A DNA stretch of 64,000 nt from Sporosarcina ureilytica (GCF_001753205.1 NZ_CP017560.1:186001-250000); one strand, 5' to 3'; numbered from the stretch's first letter, positions 13,802 through 23,346 are shown. Notes: generated from the sequence alone by a model not told the origin. Made by a program: numbers and translations.

Positions 13802-15571
13802 TTAATCATCGTGTACTTCAATAAAGTCCTTGCCGAAAATCTTCTCAGCTTCCGCTACAATTGGATCAGCAACTTCTTGTTCTGCTTCTTTTAAAAAGTC
13901 CATCATTTCATCCGCGACGCTTTCTTCGTTTCCTTCGCCTGCGTTGTCACCTTGTTTCTCAAGCCCATGATTCCGAATAAAGTCAGACCGAACTTTGAGC
14001 CATGATTCCTCAGGAACATAGATCACTTCATACGGCTTTCCTGTTCGAGAGTTGAGAGCATCCGTTAAACCTGCTCGTAAAGATGGGTTTTCAGAAGCCA
14101 TTAAACAATGGATTTCATATTTAAACTTTAACACAAACGAATCCACAGATGCTGCAACCGGTTCCGCTTCATCTAGAAGAGCTGCATGTGATTTTTGCAA
14201 CATTTGCAACATACCCGCCCAATTTTCACGAATTGCTTGGATATCTTGTTTTGTTGCAGCCTTTAATACTTCATTAATTTTACCTGTTGGAATCCGAATA
14301 GATTGCGATGACTTTGATGCATTCCTTCTTGGTTGTGGTGCATTTGACGCACCAGGATTCACTTGGATTCCTGACTGGATTTGTTGTTGTAGTTGAGTAA
14401 TTGTACGTTCCAATTGTTCTACTTTATTCACCAAATCAGGATTTTCATTGGCAAGTGAGTTAGATTGTACCGATGCTATTTGTGGCTCTAAATGAATCAT
14501 TTTTAAAAGAGCTGACTCTACATACACTTTTGCATGATTTGAAAAACGCATTTCTTGTTGTGTTTTTGCCAATATATCAATAAATGAATAGAGCGTGTCC
14601 TGGTCAAATTCCTTGGCTAATTCCTCAAAACGACTATCTGCCGACACAAGTTCCAGTAGATCTTTCAAGTTTGGTGCAGTACGTAAAAGCAGGAGATCTC
14701 TGAAAAACGTAATTAAATCTTCCGCTAGTCGCGAAACGTCTTTTCCTTCTGCAATTAACTGATCTAAAAGAGACAACGTAGTGCCTGCATCTTTTTCCTG
14801 CAGCGCTTTCGCCAATCGATAAAAAATATCTTCTCCAATTGCGCCTGTCACAAGTAATGCATCATTTACTGACAAGCTATCTCCACTAAAGGAAGCAACC
14901 TGATCCAACATGCTCAATGCATCACGCATACCGCCAGAGGCCGCTTGCGCGATAACCTTTAAAGTCCCTTCATCAGACTCAATTTGTGCGTCTTGAAGGA
15001 CAACTTCCATGCGTTCAATAATATCAGATGAAGTAAGCGGTTTAAAGTCAAATCGCTGACACCTTGAGATGATTGTTAACGGCAACTTATGTGGTTCTGT
15101 CGTCGCCAAAATGAACACGGCATGTTCAGGTGGCTCTTCAAGTGTTTTCAACAAAGCATTGAATGCCGAATTCGATAACATATGAACTTCGTCAATAATA
15201 TATACTTTAAACCGTGAATTGGACGGTGCAAATCGAACCTTTTCAATAATTTCTCGCATTTCTTCTACTCGCGAATTAGACGCCGCGTCAAATTCAATTA
15301 CATCTGTATTAGAACCTTCTGTTATGCTTATGCAAGTCGAACACTCATTACACGGTTCATTCGCCGTTCGTTCTTCGCAGTTGAGAGCTTTCGCGAAAAT
15401 CTTTGCTGCACTCGTTTTTCCAGTTCCACGCGGACCTGAAAAAAGATATGCATGCGTCGTTTTATTATGAAGGAGGGCATTTTGAAGCGTCTGTTTCACA
15501 TGGTGCTGACCGGACATTTCTGCAAATGATTGCGGTCGATAAACACGATAAAAAGCTTGATAAACCAACAC
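13802..15571 (-). CDS. dnaX: DNA polymerase III gamma/tau subunit
   Basis: A 589-residue clamp-loader ATPase. Walker A GPRGTGKTSA lies at about residues 45-54, a zinc module CEERTANEPCNECSTC just after, then VYIIDEVHMLS (Walker B) and SRCQRFDFK (sensor/arginine finger). A poorly conserved Gln/Asn/Ser linker (about residues 375-430) leads to the tau C-terminal domain that contacts PolC and DnaB. The start is GTG 15571 after AAAGGAGAGGTAA; the adjoining TTG 15568 would match the B. subtilis N-terminus one residue better and cannot be excluded. Confidence 0.96.
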   Translation of the reverse strand: MLVYQAFYRVYRPQSFAEMSGQHHVKQTLQNALLHNKTTHAYLFSGPRGTGKTSAAKIFAKALNCEERTANEPCNECSTCISITEGSNTDVIEFDAASNSRVEEMREIIEKVRFAPSNSRFKVYIIDEVHMLSNSAFNALLKTLEEPPEHAVFILATTEPHKLPLTIISRCQRFDFKPLTSSDIIERMEVVLQDAQIESDEGTLKVIAQAASGGMRDALSMLDQVASFSGDSLSVNDALLVTGAIGEDIFYRLAKALQEKDAGTTLSLLDQLIAEGKDVSRLAEDLITFFRDLLLLRTAPNLKDLLELVSADSRFEELAKEFDQDTLYSFIDILAKTQQEMRFSNHAKVYVESALLKMIHLEPQIASVQSNSLANENPDLVNKVEQLERTITQLQQQIQSGIQVNPGASNAPQPRRNASKSSQSIRIPTGKINEVLKAATKQDIQAIRENWAGMLQMLQKSHAALLDEAEPVAASVDSFVLKFKYEIHCLMASENPSLRAGLTDALNSRTGKPYEVIYVPEESWLKVRSDFIRNHGLEKQGDNAGEGNEESVADEMMDFLKEAEQEVADPIVAEAEKIFGKDFIEVHDD

Positions 15572-15721
15572 TTACCTCTCCTTTTGCATACATTTTTTCA
15601 ATACTTCTATTGTAGCACAAATGCCACCCTAATACATTTGTTAATATCGTTTGGGAAGTTAACTGAACAAATATAACTTCTCTCTATATATACCGGGTAC
15701 TCTACTATTATTTTCCGCAAA

Positions 15722-15752
15722 ATAAAAACCCGTCCATTCCTGAACGAGTTTG
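15722..15752 (-). terminator. Terminator of the SRP RNA gene
   Basis: On the minus strand AAACTCGTTC pairs with GGACGGGTTT (ten pairs including G-U), followed by TTATTTT, just beyond the 3' end of the SRP RNA. Confidence 0.8.
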
Positions 15753-15766
15753 AATAATTCTATGTA

Positions 15767-16039
15767 ATGCCGTGCACCTTCCTCTGACTGCCGAACATAT
15801 GCGTTACTCCCGTCGCCAGCTCAGCCTAGGCAACCCTACGGCACATGAAAGATTCCACTTAATGCTGCTTCCTTCCGGACCTGACATGGTTCATGGATTT
15901 TCATTGCGTAGGACCCAAACGTCAACACTACGTGCGAGAGGCAGACCATACATTCGAACAGCCTCGGGAAGGAATTCAGTCTTGCTAGAGCGGATTGCAA
16001 GTTACAAGGTTCCGCTATTCCCCCACCTAGCACGGCAAT
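15767..16039 (-). ncRNA. ffs: Signal recognition particle RNA, long Bacillus type (scRNA)
   Basis: About 272 nt. The 5' and 3' ends pair (TTGCCGTGCTAGGTGGGG with ...GGTGCACGGCA). The Ffh-binding helix 8 reads CCATGTCAGGTCCGGAAGG followed by AAGCAGCATTAAG, nearly identical to B. subtilis scRNA, and the Alu-type 5' domain is present. It forms SRP with Ffh for co-translational targeting. It lies beside dnaX as in B. subtilis. Ends are estimated from the terminal pairing and the promoter. Confidence 0.96.
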
Positions 16040-16043
16040 ACTC

Positions 16044-16072
16044 AGTATACTAAATTATAACGGAAAAATCAA
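16044..16072 (-). promoter_or_regulatory. Promoter of the SRP RNA gene
   Basis: On the minus strand TTGATT (16072-16067), a 17-bp spacer and TATACT (16049-16044), placing the transcription start at the proposed 5' end of the SRP RNA. Confidence 0.75.
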
Positions 16073-16235
16073 CAAGCGAATTAAAATGACTCATTATTAA
16101 TCATTTAATGCAAAATTAATTACACTCCCATATCATGAGATATATTAGAACAAGAACACTTTTGGTAGGAAAACGAAACTTTTCAACAATCAATCCGTAG
16201 TAAAGATATAAAGTGTTTTACGCGAGGTGATATGA

Positions 16236-16409
16236 ATGTTGAACCGAGAACCTAAATGTTCGAGGTGCGGTATTGAAATTAAAGGAGATGACGTTGTACT
16301 CCTGAAAATGCGTTATCCAAAACGAAAAGGAATGGTTGAAATCAAAGCATATCTTAATAACGAAGGAGCGTTTCTATGTGAAAATTGTTTTCAACATGAG
16401 TCAAAGTAA
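16236..16409 (+). CDS. 57-residue CxxC...CxxC zinc-ribbon-like protein
   Basis: A short gene with a plausible ribosome-binding site (GAGGTG six bases before ATG 16236); a second ATG at 16232 hits a stop after seven codons. The product is basic, has CSRC near residue 8 and CENC near residue 48, and ends in FQHESK. Four cysteines at this spacing suggest one zinc site. I recall similar 56-57-residue Bacillales proteins carrying misleading 'Fe3+ hydroxamate' annotations; that name is not supported by the sequence. It is not the sigma-G inhibitor CsfB/Gin, which differs in sequence. It is transcribed head-on to replication. Confidence 0.7.
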   Translation: MLNREPKCSRCGIEIKGDDVVLLKMRYPKRKGMVEIKAYLNNEGAFLCENCFQHESK

Positions 16410-16495
16410 GGGCGACAGAATGCATCCTTTGTACTTTTATTCAAACCACTAATTTACTCTAACTAATGTTTCTTAAAAATCTTTCTTGAAAACTG

Positions 16496-16524
16496 TTGAC
16501 ATTATGTTTTATTCATGGTAAATT
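16496..16524 (+). promoter_or_regulatory. Promoter of tRNA-Ser
   Basis: TTGACA (16496-16501), a 17-bp spacer and TAAATT (16519-16524), ending 14 bases before the mature tRNA 5' end. Confidence 0.75.
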
Positions 16525-16538
16525 ATTAATTGTCTTAC

Positions 16539-16631
16539 GGAGGAATACCCAAGCCCGGCTGAAGGGATCGGTCTTGAAAACCGACAGGGGTGTTAAAGCC
16601 CGCGGGGGTTCGAATCCCTCTTCCTCCGCCA
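16539..16631 (+). tRNA. tRNA-Ser (anticodon TGA)
   Basis: A class II tRNA with acceptor GGAGGAA pairing with TTCCTCC, discriminator G and an encoded CCA (16629-16631). The anticodon loop is CTTGAAA (TGA), the variable arm is long, and the T-loop reads GTTCGAATC. It decodes UCN serine codons. It has its own promoter and terminator and stands alone on the plus strand. Confidence 0.96.
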
Positions 16632-16664
16632 TAATTTTAAATTAGCGCATAAATTTAGAGATTG

Positions 16665-16692
16665 AATTCGTTACACGGTAACGAATTTTTCT
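16665..16692 (+). terminator. Terminator of tRNA-Ser
   Basis: AATTCGTTAC-acg-GTAACGAATT is a perfect ten-pair stem followed by TTTC. Confidence 0.8.
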
Positions 16693-16715
16693 TAACAAAT
16701 AATAATCTGAAAATA

Positions 16716-16742
16716 AAAACACTCCTAGCGAGTGTTTTTTTG
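16716..16742. terminator. Second hairpin terminator after tRNA-Ser
   Basis: AAAACACTC-ctagc-GAGTGTTTT with a T run on the plus strand and A residues on the other side, so it could work in both directions. Confidence 0.7.
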
Positions 16743-16786
16743 TTTTCAGAAATCCCCCTCAATCATTCTGCTTTCAATCAATAAAC

Positions 16787-16824
16787 AAAAGCTACCCCGT
16801 AATGTAATGATCGTGGTAGCTTTT
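16787..16824 (-). terminator. Terminator after thrB
   Basis: AAAAGCTACC at 16787 pairs with GGTAGCTTTT at 16815. It lies directly beyond the thrB stop and ends the hom-thrC-thrB transcript. Confidence 0.75.
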
Positions 16825-16829
16825 ACTAG

Positions 16830-17744
16830 TTAAATCATCATATTTTGTTTTTGAACATTCGCTCCTACTTTTGACGAACGGACAGAAAAGCTATCGTAAT
16901 ATGGGAAGTTTGAAGTTAATTTTTCTACAACCTCTTCTTCCGTTCCCTCCTCAACTGCCACAATTAAAGAAGGACCAGCCCCACTAATCGTCATTCCATA
17001 AGCGCCTAACCCTTTGCATAGCGTTCGAATTTCATCAAAGTGCGGGAACAATGTTTTACGATAAGGTTCATGAAGATGATCTTTCTCCATCATTTTCCCG
17101 ACTGTTTTCCAGTCATTTTGTGCTAGTGCTGCCGTTAAGACGGCGCTCGCAGAACTGCTGCGAACTGCCTTTTCATGCGACAATTCATTCGGCAATAGCC
17201 CTCTCGCTTCTGATGTTTTAAACTCTTTTGGCGGAACGAGAACTACAAATGTTGCATCTACTTGTTCCACGTGAATATAGTCAATCTCGTCAGCTTCAAA
17301 ATAAGCGATTACAGCCCCACCAAGTAAAGCCGCACTAACATTATCTGCATGTCCCTCTAGTTCGCTGCCGAGTAAAACTTTGTCTCTGTCCGTCAGCCCA
17401 AGTTCTAATAGATGGTCAGCAATTACAATTCCAACTGCGATTGCGGAAGCACTGCTCCCAAATCCTTTTCCTAATGGGATGTCAGACTTCACTTGAAGCT
17501 TTAATGGCGCAACTTCCTTACGATACCTTTTGGCAACTTCAATAATCGTTTGAACGATTAAATTTCGCTCATCTGCCACCAACCCTTGAAAAGCTTCCTC
17601 TTCATAAATCACTGTCCATTCACCGTGAGCCGCTACTTCCACGGACATATACAGATCTAAAGCAAGGCCTACACTATCAAATCCAGGACCTAAATTTGCG
17701 GTAGTGGCCGGTACGATGACTGAAAATCCTGGATTTGACATCAT
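16830..17744 (-). CDS. thrB: Homoserine kinase
   Basis: A 304-residue GHMP-family kinase that phosphorylates homoserine for threonine synthesis. Motif 1 is [19 protein letters not shown] near residues 10-28, the ATP-binding glycine-rich loop is [12 protein letters not shown] near residues 90-101, and motif 3 is [14 protein letters not shown] near residues 252-265. Its ATG overlaps the thrC stop (ATGA), so the two are translationally coupled. A second Met follows at residue 2, leaving the exact start ambiguous by one codon. Confidence 0.97.
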   Translation of the reverse strand: MMSNPGFSVIVPATTANLGPGFDSVGLALDLYMSVEVAAHGEWTVIYEEEAFQGLVADERNLIVQTIIEVAKRYRKEVAPLKLQVKSDIPLGKGFGSSASAIAVGIVIADHLLELGLTDRDKVLLGSELEGHADNVSAALLGGAVIAYFEADEIDYIHVEQVDATFVVLVPPKEFKTSEARGLLPNELSHEKAVRSSSASAVLTAALAQNDWKTVGKMMEKDHLHEPYRKTLFPHFDEIRTLCKGLGAYGMTISGAGPSLIVAVEEGTEEEVVEKLTSNFPYYDSFSVRSSKVGANVQKQNMMI

Positions 17745-18799
17745 TGAACCCCTGCCTTTAGTTCATTGAGCAGTTCTTTAAACTCCTCCTGTGATAACAA
17801 TGCCTTATCTTCGTTGACCTCTATTGCAGTATCAGGATCTTTCAAACCATTTCCAGTAAGCACCGCGACAACTGTTGTGCCTTTTTCAAGCACACCAGCA
17901 TCCACTTGTTTTTTCACGCCTGCGATAGATGCACATGAACCTGGCTCAGCGAAAACACCTTCCTGCGAAGCAATTAATTGATAAGCTTCTAAAATTTCTT
18001 CATCTGTCGCAGACAAAATGTTTCCTTTTGATTCTTCAAGGGCACATTTCGCTAATTCCCAACTTGCAGGGTTTCCAATACGGATTGCCGTCGCTACAGT
18101 TTCAGGCTCTTCAAACACGCGATTATAAACGATAGGTGCTGCTCCATCTGCTTGTACACCTAATAACTTTGGTAATTCAGTCCCTTTATTATCCGCATAT
18201 TCTTTAAACCCCTTCCAAGCGGCCGAAATATTTCCGGCATTCCCGACTGGCAGTGCAAATACATCAGGAACCTTTCCAAGCTGATCAATCGTTTCAAACG
18301 CAATTGTTTTTTGTCCTTCTAAACGGTACGGATTCACTGAATTCACGAGCGCAACTTCCCCTTCTCCAGCTTCACGTACCATTCTGAGTGCTTCGTCAAA
18401 ATTACCTTCAATCTCAACGATTTCCGCACCATACATTTTTGCTTGCGCCATTTTTCCAAGCGCAATTCTTCCCTCCGGAATAACGACAATTGTACGCATG
18501 CCCGCTCTAGCACCATATGCCGCTGCAGACGCAGACGTATTTCCTGTTGACGCACAAATTAAAGTCGTTTTCCCTTCCTCTTTTGCTTTCGCTACTGCCA
18601 TAACCATACCGCGATCTTTAAAAGAACCTGTTGGATTAACCCCCTCTACTTTCACATAGAGATTAATGCCCCACTGTTCAGATAGACGAGACAAATGGAT
18701 AAGCGGTGTATTTCCCTCATGTAAAGTGAGCATTGGTGTATTTTTCGTAATTGGTAACCACTCTTTATATTGTTCTAATAATCCATTCCATCTCATCAT
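17741..18799 (-). CDS. thrC: Threonine synthase
   Basis: A 352-residue PLP enzyme of the beta-replacing fold type II family, converting O-phosphohomoserine to threonine. The PLP lysine lies in [10 protein letters not shown] near residue 60, with the phosphate-binding glycine loop further on (GNAGNISA near residue 187). It overlaps hom and thrB by four bases at each end (ATGA junctions), so hom-thrC-thrB is a single operon, as in B. subtilis. A second Met at residue 2 may be the start. Confidence 0.97.
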   Translation of the reverse strand: MMRWNGLLEQYKEWLPITKNTPMLTLHEGNTPLIHLSRLSEQWGINLYVKVEGVNPTGSFKDRGMVMAVAKAKEEGKTTLICASTGNTSASAAAYGARAGMRTIVVIPEGRIALGKMAQAKMYGAEIVEIEGNFDEALRMVREAGEGEVALVNSVNPYRLEGQKTIAFETIDQLGKVPDVFALPVGNAGNISAAWKGFKEYADNKGTELPKLLGVQADGAAPIVYNRVFEEPETVATAIRIGNPASWELAKCALEESKGNILSATDEEILEAYQLIASQEGVFAEPGSCASIAGVKKQVDAGVLEKGTTVVAVLTGNGLKDPDTAIEVNEDKALLSQEEFKELLNELKAGVQ

Positions 18800-20094
18800 G
18801 ATTTCTCTCCTTCTACACGGTAATGACTTAATACAGCTAACACGACATCCGTATTTTCAAGTTCTTCTAATACGTCAAGGTGTTGTTGGCGTGACATCTT
18901 ATGTGTAATAAACACAAGTTCAGAATCCTCTTCATCATTTACAGGATGCTGGACAACGGTTGCCAAACTTGCACCATACTTACTGTAAATGGCCGACAAT
19001 CTCGTTAATACACCCACTTCATCTTTTACTAAAAATCTATGAAAATACCTCGAAAATCGTTTATCATCACTTTTTACTTTTCGCTCATATTGTGGGGAAT
19101 GAAGTTTTTTTCCATTCATCCCAAGGAGTAAATTACGGCAAGCGGCCATCACGTCAGCCGTTACAGACGTCGCAGTTGGCAATGAACCTGCTCCCGGTCC
19201 ATATAACATCGTTTCTCCTACAGCTGCACCATATATATATACAGCATTATATTCATTATGAACGGATGCAAGCGGGTGTGAATTCGGAATAAAAACCGGC
19301 TCTACGGATACGGCAATTCCATCTTCATCCTTCTCTGCATGTCCTGCCATTTTCACCGTATAACCAAAGCTTTCCGCCAAGTCAACGTCTCCGTCTTGTA
19401 TTTCTTTCATCCCTCTCACAAACACGTCTTCTAGTTGCACTTCAGTAGAAAATGCGAGAGACGCTAAAATAACCATTTTTCTTGCCGCGTCAATACCGTC
19501 TACATCCGCGGATGGATCAGCTTCAGCAAACCCAAGTTCCATCGCTTCCGCAAGTGCATCTTCATAAGACATATTTTCTTGTTTCATTTTCGTTAAAATG
19601 AAGTTCGTCGTTCCATTCACAATTCCCGTTAATGAACTAATCCGGTCAGACGCGAGTCCTTCTTCCATTGTACGAATAAGTGGAATTCCGCCACCAACAC
19701 TCGCTTCGTAAAATAAATCACATTTATTTTCATCGGCAAGCCTCAACAATTCAGGACCATAAACAGCCATCAAATCTTTATTTGCCGTAACAACTCCTTT
19801 TCCAGCGTTTAAAGCAGCTTCAATCGCATCTTTCGCGCCATTCATACCGCCCATTACTTCTACAATCAAATCGATTGAAGGGTCATTCAAAACTTCGTCT
19901 ATGTCATCTGTAAAGACATCCGCAGGTAAATCTGTTTCCCGCTTCTTTGTCATATCTCTTACTAATACTTTTTTAATTTTTACTTCTGTGCCTAACTTAT
20001 GATGCAAATCTTGTTGATGCCCTAAAATAATTTTCGCTACACCGCTACCAACAGTACCAAAACCTAATAAACCAATATTAATTTCATTTCCCAT
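18796..20094 (-). CDS. hom: Homoserine dehydrogenase
   Basis: A 432-residue enzyme reducing aspartate semialdehyde to homoserine. An NAD(P)-binding Rossmann motif [13 protein letters not shown] opens the protein (about residues 8-20), then the substrate region [14 protein letters not shown] and the catalytic-site segment [21 protein letters not shown]-terminal ACT domain (about residues 350-430, [20 protein letters not shown]) indicates allosteric control, probably by threonine. First gene of hom-thrC-thrB. Confidence 0.97.
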   Translation of the reverse strand: MGNEINIGLLGFGTVGSGVAKIILGHQQDLHHKLGTEVKIKKVLVRDMTKKRETDLPADVFTDDIDEVLNDPSIDLIVEVMGGMNGAKDAIEAALNAGKGVVTANKDLMAVYGPELLRLADENKCDLFYEASVGGGIPLIRTMEEGLASDRISSLTGIVNGTTNFILTKMKQENMSYEDALAEAMELGFAEADPSADVDGIDAARKMVILASLAFSTEVQLEDVFVRGMKEIQDGDVDLAESFGYTVKMAGHAEKDEDGIAVSVEPVFIPNSHPLASVHNEYNAVYIYGAAVGETMLYGPGAGSLPTATSVTADVMAACRNLLLGMNGKKLHSPQYERKVKSDDKRFSRYFHRFLVKDEVGVLTRLSAIYSKYGASLATVVQHPVNDEEDSELVFITHKMSRQQHLDVLEELENTDVVLAVLSHYRVEGEKS

Positions 20095-20153
20095 TGACGA
20101 TTCTCCTCGCTATGTGTACACTATAGAAAAACAATTGACCTCTGTATAAAGAC

Positions 20154-20182
20154 ATTATAAAGATGTTCTAGCAGATTTACAA
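20154..20182 (-). promoter_or_regulatory. Candidate promoter of hom-thrC-thrB
   Basis: On the minus strand TTGTAA (20182-20177), a 17-bp spacer and TATAAT (20159-20154), about 60 bases before the hom start. The leader contains no T-box or riboswitch core that I can recognise. Confidence 0.6.
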
Positions 20183-20369
20183 CCCCAATTGTTAACACTC
20201 ACAAGGATAGAAGACATTGTCTAGCCTTAATAGGAGTCAAACAAATCACCATGAATGGCATGACTTTGCCTTTTTAGACAGATTAAATTATCCTAAATGA
20301 CCTCGTTTTTTAATGTGAATTATCTATATATTACCAATAAAAATAATTTAAAGATAGGGTTTGATAGAA

Positions 20370-21740
20370 ATGAAAGTGTGTAAATTTGGTGGAACATCAG
20401 TGGCAACGGCAGAACAAATCAAAAAAGTCGTCGATATTGTTAAAAGTGATACTTCAAGGAAGATTATTGTCGTATCTGCACCCGGTAAAAGATATCCTGA
20501 GGATGAAAAAGTGACAGACTTGCTCATTACTTTGGCAAATGTTGCACTTAACAATAAAAACATAGAAACAGCTTTAGAAAACGTGGTTACTCGATATCGT
20601 TTGATAGCAGAAGGACTTGGCCTCGACAGCACAATTGCTCAAGTCATTGAAGATGATTTACGTAATCGCTTAGCAACTAAGTCTAATGATGAAAGTTTGT
20701 TTATGGATACAATGAAGGCAGCCGGAGAAGATAATAATGCGAAGCTGATTGCCGCCTATTTTAACCATGTAGGTATACTTGCACAATACGCTTGTCCAAA
20801 AAAAGCTGGTTTACTCGTCAATGAGCGCCCTGAACGAGTCCAAGCATTACCTGAAGGATACGCACAGCTTGAAAACTTAAAAAACGCAGAAGGAATTGTT
20901 GTCTTCCCAGGATTTTTTGGTTATACGAAGAGTGGAACACTTCGTACATTTAACCGCGGGGGATCTGATATTACAGGCTCAATAGTCGCTGCTGCAGTCC
21001 GTGCAGACCTATATGAAAACTTTACAGATGTTGACTCAGTCTTCGCAGCCAATCCAACAGTTGTTGAAAATCCCGCCGCAATCGGTAAGATGACATATCG
21101 TGAAATGCGTGAACTCTCATACGCGGGCTTCTCAGTTTTTCACGACGAAGCATTGATGCCGGCATTTTTACGCTCAGTTCCCGTTTGTATTAAAAACACA
21201 AACAATCCGGAAGCGCCTGGAACGATGATTGTGAGTGAACGTGATTATTCCTCACAACCAGTAATCGGCATTGCAACGGATAGTGGCTTCTCAACATTAT
21301 TTGTTGAAAAATATTTAATGAACCAAGAAATTGGGTTTGGTCGTCGTTTACTTCAAATTTTAGAAGATGAAGGGATTTCCTTCGAACATACACCTTCTGG
21401 CATTGATAATATGTCTGTTATTATTCGGAATGAGTATTTAACAGAGGAAAATCGCGTGAAGATTATTAAGCGAATTAAGGAAGAGCTCCATGCAGATGAC
21501 GTTCACTTCCGCGAAACAGATTATTCCATGATTGTTCTCGTTGGAGAAGGAATGCGCCATGCGACGGGACTAACAGCGCGTGCTGCAACAGCAATTGCAC
21601 GTACTGGTTCTAATATCGAAATGATTAACCAAGGATCTTCCGAAGTAAGTCTCGTCTTCGGCGTTGATAAAAGAGACGAGGATAAAATTTTGCGTGAGCT
21701 GTACACGGAATTTTTCCAAAGAGTAAAAGTTCTAGCATAA
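20370..21740 (+). CDS. lysC: Aspartate kinase, class III (YclM/ThrD-like)
   Basis: A 456-residue monofunctional aspartokinase. It opens MKVCKFGGTSVA, has the kinase-fold segment FNRGGSDITGSIVAAAV and two C-terminal ACT repeats (about residues 300-456, including AATAIARTGSNIEMINQGSSEVS). Length and sequence resemble B. subtilis YclM (454 residues), the aspartokinase inhibited by lysine plus threonine, rather than DapG or LysC; the gene symbol is therefore generic. The ATG at 20370 is preferred over TTG 20361. It diverges from hom across a 275-bp gap, so all of the shared pathway to threonine except asd is here. Confidence 0.94.
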   Translation: MKVCKFGGTSVATAEQIKKVVDIVKSDTSRKIIVVSAPGKRYPEDEKVTDLLITLANVALNNKNIETALENVVTRYRLIAEGLGLDSTIAQVIEDDLRNRLATKSNDESLFMDTMKAAGEDNNAKLIAAYFNHVGILAQYACPKKAGLLVNERPERVQALPEGYAQLENLKNAEGIVVFPGFFGYTKSGTLRTFNRGGSDITGSIVAAAVRADLYENFTDVDSVFAANPTVVENPAAIGKMTYREMRELSYAGFSVFHDEALMPAFLRSVPVCIKNTNNPEAPGTMIVSERDYSSQPVIGIATDSGFSTLFVEKYLMNQEIGFGRRLLQILEDEGISFEHTPSGIDNMSVIIRNEYLTEENRVKIIKRIKEELHADDVHFRETDYSMIVLVGEGMRHATGLTARAATAIARTGSNIEMINQGSSEVSLVFGVDKRDEDKILRELYTEFFQRVKVLA

Positions 21741-21743
21741 ACG

Positions 21744-21782
21744 AAAGGCACACCAACATAAACGGTGTGCCTTTCATTTTTT
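21744..21782. terminator. Bidirectional terminator, aspartokinase versus hypothetical gene
   Basis: AAAGGCACACC pairs perfectly with GGTGTGCCTTT, with a T-rich flank on the plus strand. It lies between two convergent genes. Confidence 0.85.
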
Positions 21783-22475
21783 CTAGTATGGATAATACCC
21801 GAACATCGTTGGAAATTGTCGAATAATAGCATCTGCAATCATATCTGCCATTTCTAATGCTTGCGCCTCTATTTCATCAAAAACAGCTACATCTTCTTTG
21901 AAGTTTCCTTCAATCATCGTGACAGCTTCATGTTTCGTTAATGCTAAGTGCATATAAAACATTTCTCTAATCTCTTCTAGATGGATATATGGATTGATAC
22001 TACTTAAAAACACCGAAATTTCATCCGCATTTCTATACCACTGTTTTTCCTTTTCTTCAGCAGTTTTTGTATCTCCATTCACAGCAGCAGTAACTAGCTC
22101 TGCGGCAACCACTAGATGTTCTTTGATTAATTCTCCATATTTATCGGCAATTTGGTCTCCGTAAAAAGGTCTTAAACAATTCCCCAAATCCGTCGCGTTT
22201 CTTAATAATCGTGCTTGCACTTCATCCAAATCAGGTAATTTAAAAACGATACTAATAATTGTCATGCGCGTCCAGTTGACATGCTCTTCCCAAAGGAGGC
22301 GGTTCATCGTCTTATAATCCGCCTCTGCTTTACTAATAAACTGTCTGCCATAAGGATCTGGTGTATTTAAAATATATCTGACCGGAGCTGTATAATTCAC
22401 GCTTGGTCCCCAATAGTTTGATAAGTTCACGGCTCTTTCTTGATGAGAATTAAAGCCATTAGCATAAAAGTACAC
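21783..22475 (-). CDS. Conserved hypothetical protein, all-helical with internal repeat
   Basis: A 230-residue protein of unknown function. I recall Bacillus relatives sometimes mislabelled 'acetylglutamate kinase', but no kinase motif is visible. After a short Tyr/Asn-rich N-terminus come many helices. Two segments look related: GELIKEHLVVAAELVTAAVNGD (near residues 117-138) and MFYMHLALTKHEAVTMIEGNF (near residues 173-193), each beginning with an aromatic/hydrophobic-x-x-HL and ending in a xGx turn. Histidines at matching places could bind a ligand or metal (inference). No signal peptide. It is flanked by the aspartokinase terminator and the dck operon terminator, so it is monocistronic. 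Confidence 0.75.
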   Translation of the reverse strand: MYFYANGFNSHQERAVNLSNYWGPSVNYTAPVRYILNTPDPYGRQFISKAEADYKTMNRLLWEEHVNWTRMTIISIVFKLPDLDEVQARLLRNATDLGNCLRPFYGDQIADKYGELIKEHLVVAAELVTAAVNGDTKTAEEKEKQWYRNADEISVFLSSINPYIHLEEIREMFYMHLALTKHEAVTMIEGNFKEDVAVFDEIEAQALEMADMIADAIIRQFPTMFGYYPY

Positions 22476-22637
22476 TCTACGAACACTCCTCTATCATTTT
22501 CTCTATGCCAAGCTTAAGCAACAATAATTAACATCGCTTATCAAATTAGGCAAGATGAGCGTCCTGTATCGTATTCAATTGAGGTTATGTTGGTGATATT
22601 ATAATCGAGAATATCAGTTTACCTAAGATTTTTTTAA

Positions 22638-22676
22638 GAAAAAAAAGAAGAAGAAAGTCATACTCCCCTTCCTCTT
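22638..22676 (-). terminator. Terminator of the dgk-dck operon
   Basis: On the minus strand AAGAGGAAGG pairs with CTTTCTTCTT around the loop GGAGTATGA, followed by a run of eight Ts. Confidence 0.7.
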
Positions 22677-22695
22677 CCGTTATGGTATTTCAACT

Positions 22696-23346
22696 TTATC
22701 TATTTGTCGTCTGTCCAATCTGCTTTACAATATTTTCAATTTCATTCGGATTTTCAAGTAGATCATAATCGTTAATATTGAGTCGAAGTACAGGACAAGC
22801 ATCAAAAGTGTTAATCCATGTAGCATAACGCTCATGCATCTCTTCCCAGTACGCTATTGGTGTCTGTTGCTCCATCGGACGTCCGCGTTCTTCAATCCTG
22901 CCGATAATATCTGCAACTGATCCTTCTAAATAGATAAGTAAATTTGGATGTGGAAAATAAGGCGTCATAACCATTGCTTCAAATAAGTCCGTGTAAGTTG
23001 CGTAATCAACCGGATCCATCGTACCTTTTTCCATATGCATTTTCGCAAAAATCCCTGTATCTTCATAAATAGAACGGTCTTGAACAAATCCGCCGCCTAT
23101 TTCAAAAATTCGTTTTTGTTCTTTAAAACGTTCGGCTAAAAAATATATTTGTAAGTGGAAACTCCATGTTTTGAAATCATCATAAAAGCGATCCAAATAG
23201 GGATTGTCATCGACTTGTTCAAACGATGTTTTAAAGTTTAATGCATCTGCCAGTGCTTGGGTCATCGTTGACTTTCCCGCTCCTACTGTACCTGCAATCG
23301 TAATAATTGCATTTTCAGGAATTCCGTATTTTTCCCGTAAGTTCAT
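22696..23346 (-). CDS. dck: Deoxyadenosine/deoxycytidine kinase
   Basis: A 216-residue deoxynucleoside kinase. P-loop GTVGAGKST lies at about residues 19-27, and QDRSIYEDTGIF is the ERS/DRS substrate motif. It is very similar to B. subtilis Dck (YaaF, 217 residues), which uses dAdo and dCyd. The ATG overlaps the dgk stop by four bases, giving a two-gene salvage operon dgk-dck like yaaG-yaaF. Confidence 0.96.
   Translation of the reverse strand: MNLREKYGIPENAIITIAGTVGAGKSTMTQALADALNFKTSFEQVDDNPYLDRFYDDFKTWSFHLQIYFLAERFKEQKRIFEIGGGFVQDRSIYEDTGIFAKMHMEKGTMDPVDYATYTDLFEAMVMTPYFPHPNLLIYLEGSVADIIGRIEERGRPMEQQTPIAYWEEMHERYATWINTFDACPVLRLNINDYDLLENPNEIENIVKQIGQTTNR

Noticed and set aside
15772-16053. 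Reading frames of 65-93 codons over the SRP RNA gene
   Set aside because: The segment is a well-conserved structured RNA with its own promoter and terminator.
17263-17278. TGTTCCACGTGAATAT inside thrB as a parS site
   Set aside because: The first 13 bases match, but the last three do not. Being in coding sequence, it is more likely chance.
20251-20277. Possible 8-codon leader peptide before the aspartokinase gene, with a weak hairpin and T tract
   Set aside because: The ribosome-binding site is 14 bases away, only one Thr and no Lys codon is present, and the stem is four base pairs. Not enough for an attenuator claim.
20095-20369. Lysine riboswitch or T-box in the hom/aspartokinase gap
   Set aside because: No GGGTGG core, no lysine-riboswitch conserved elements and no strong terminator are seen.
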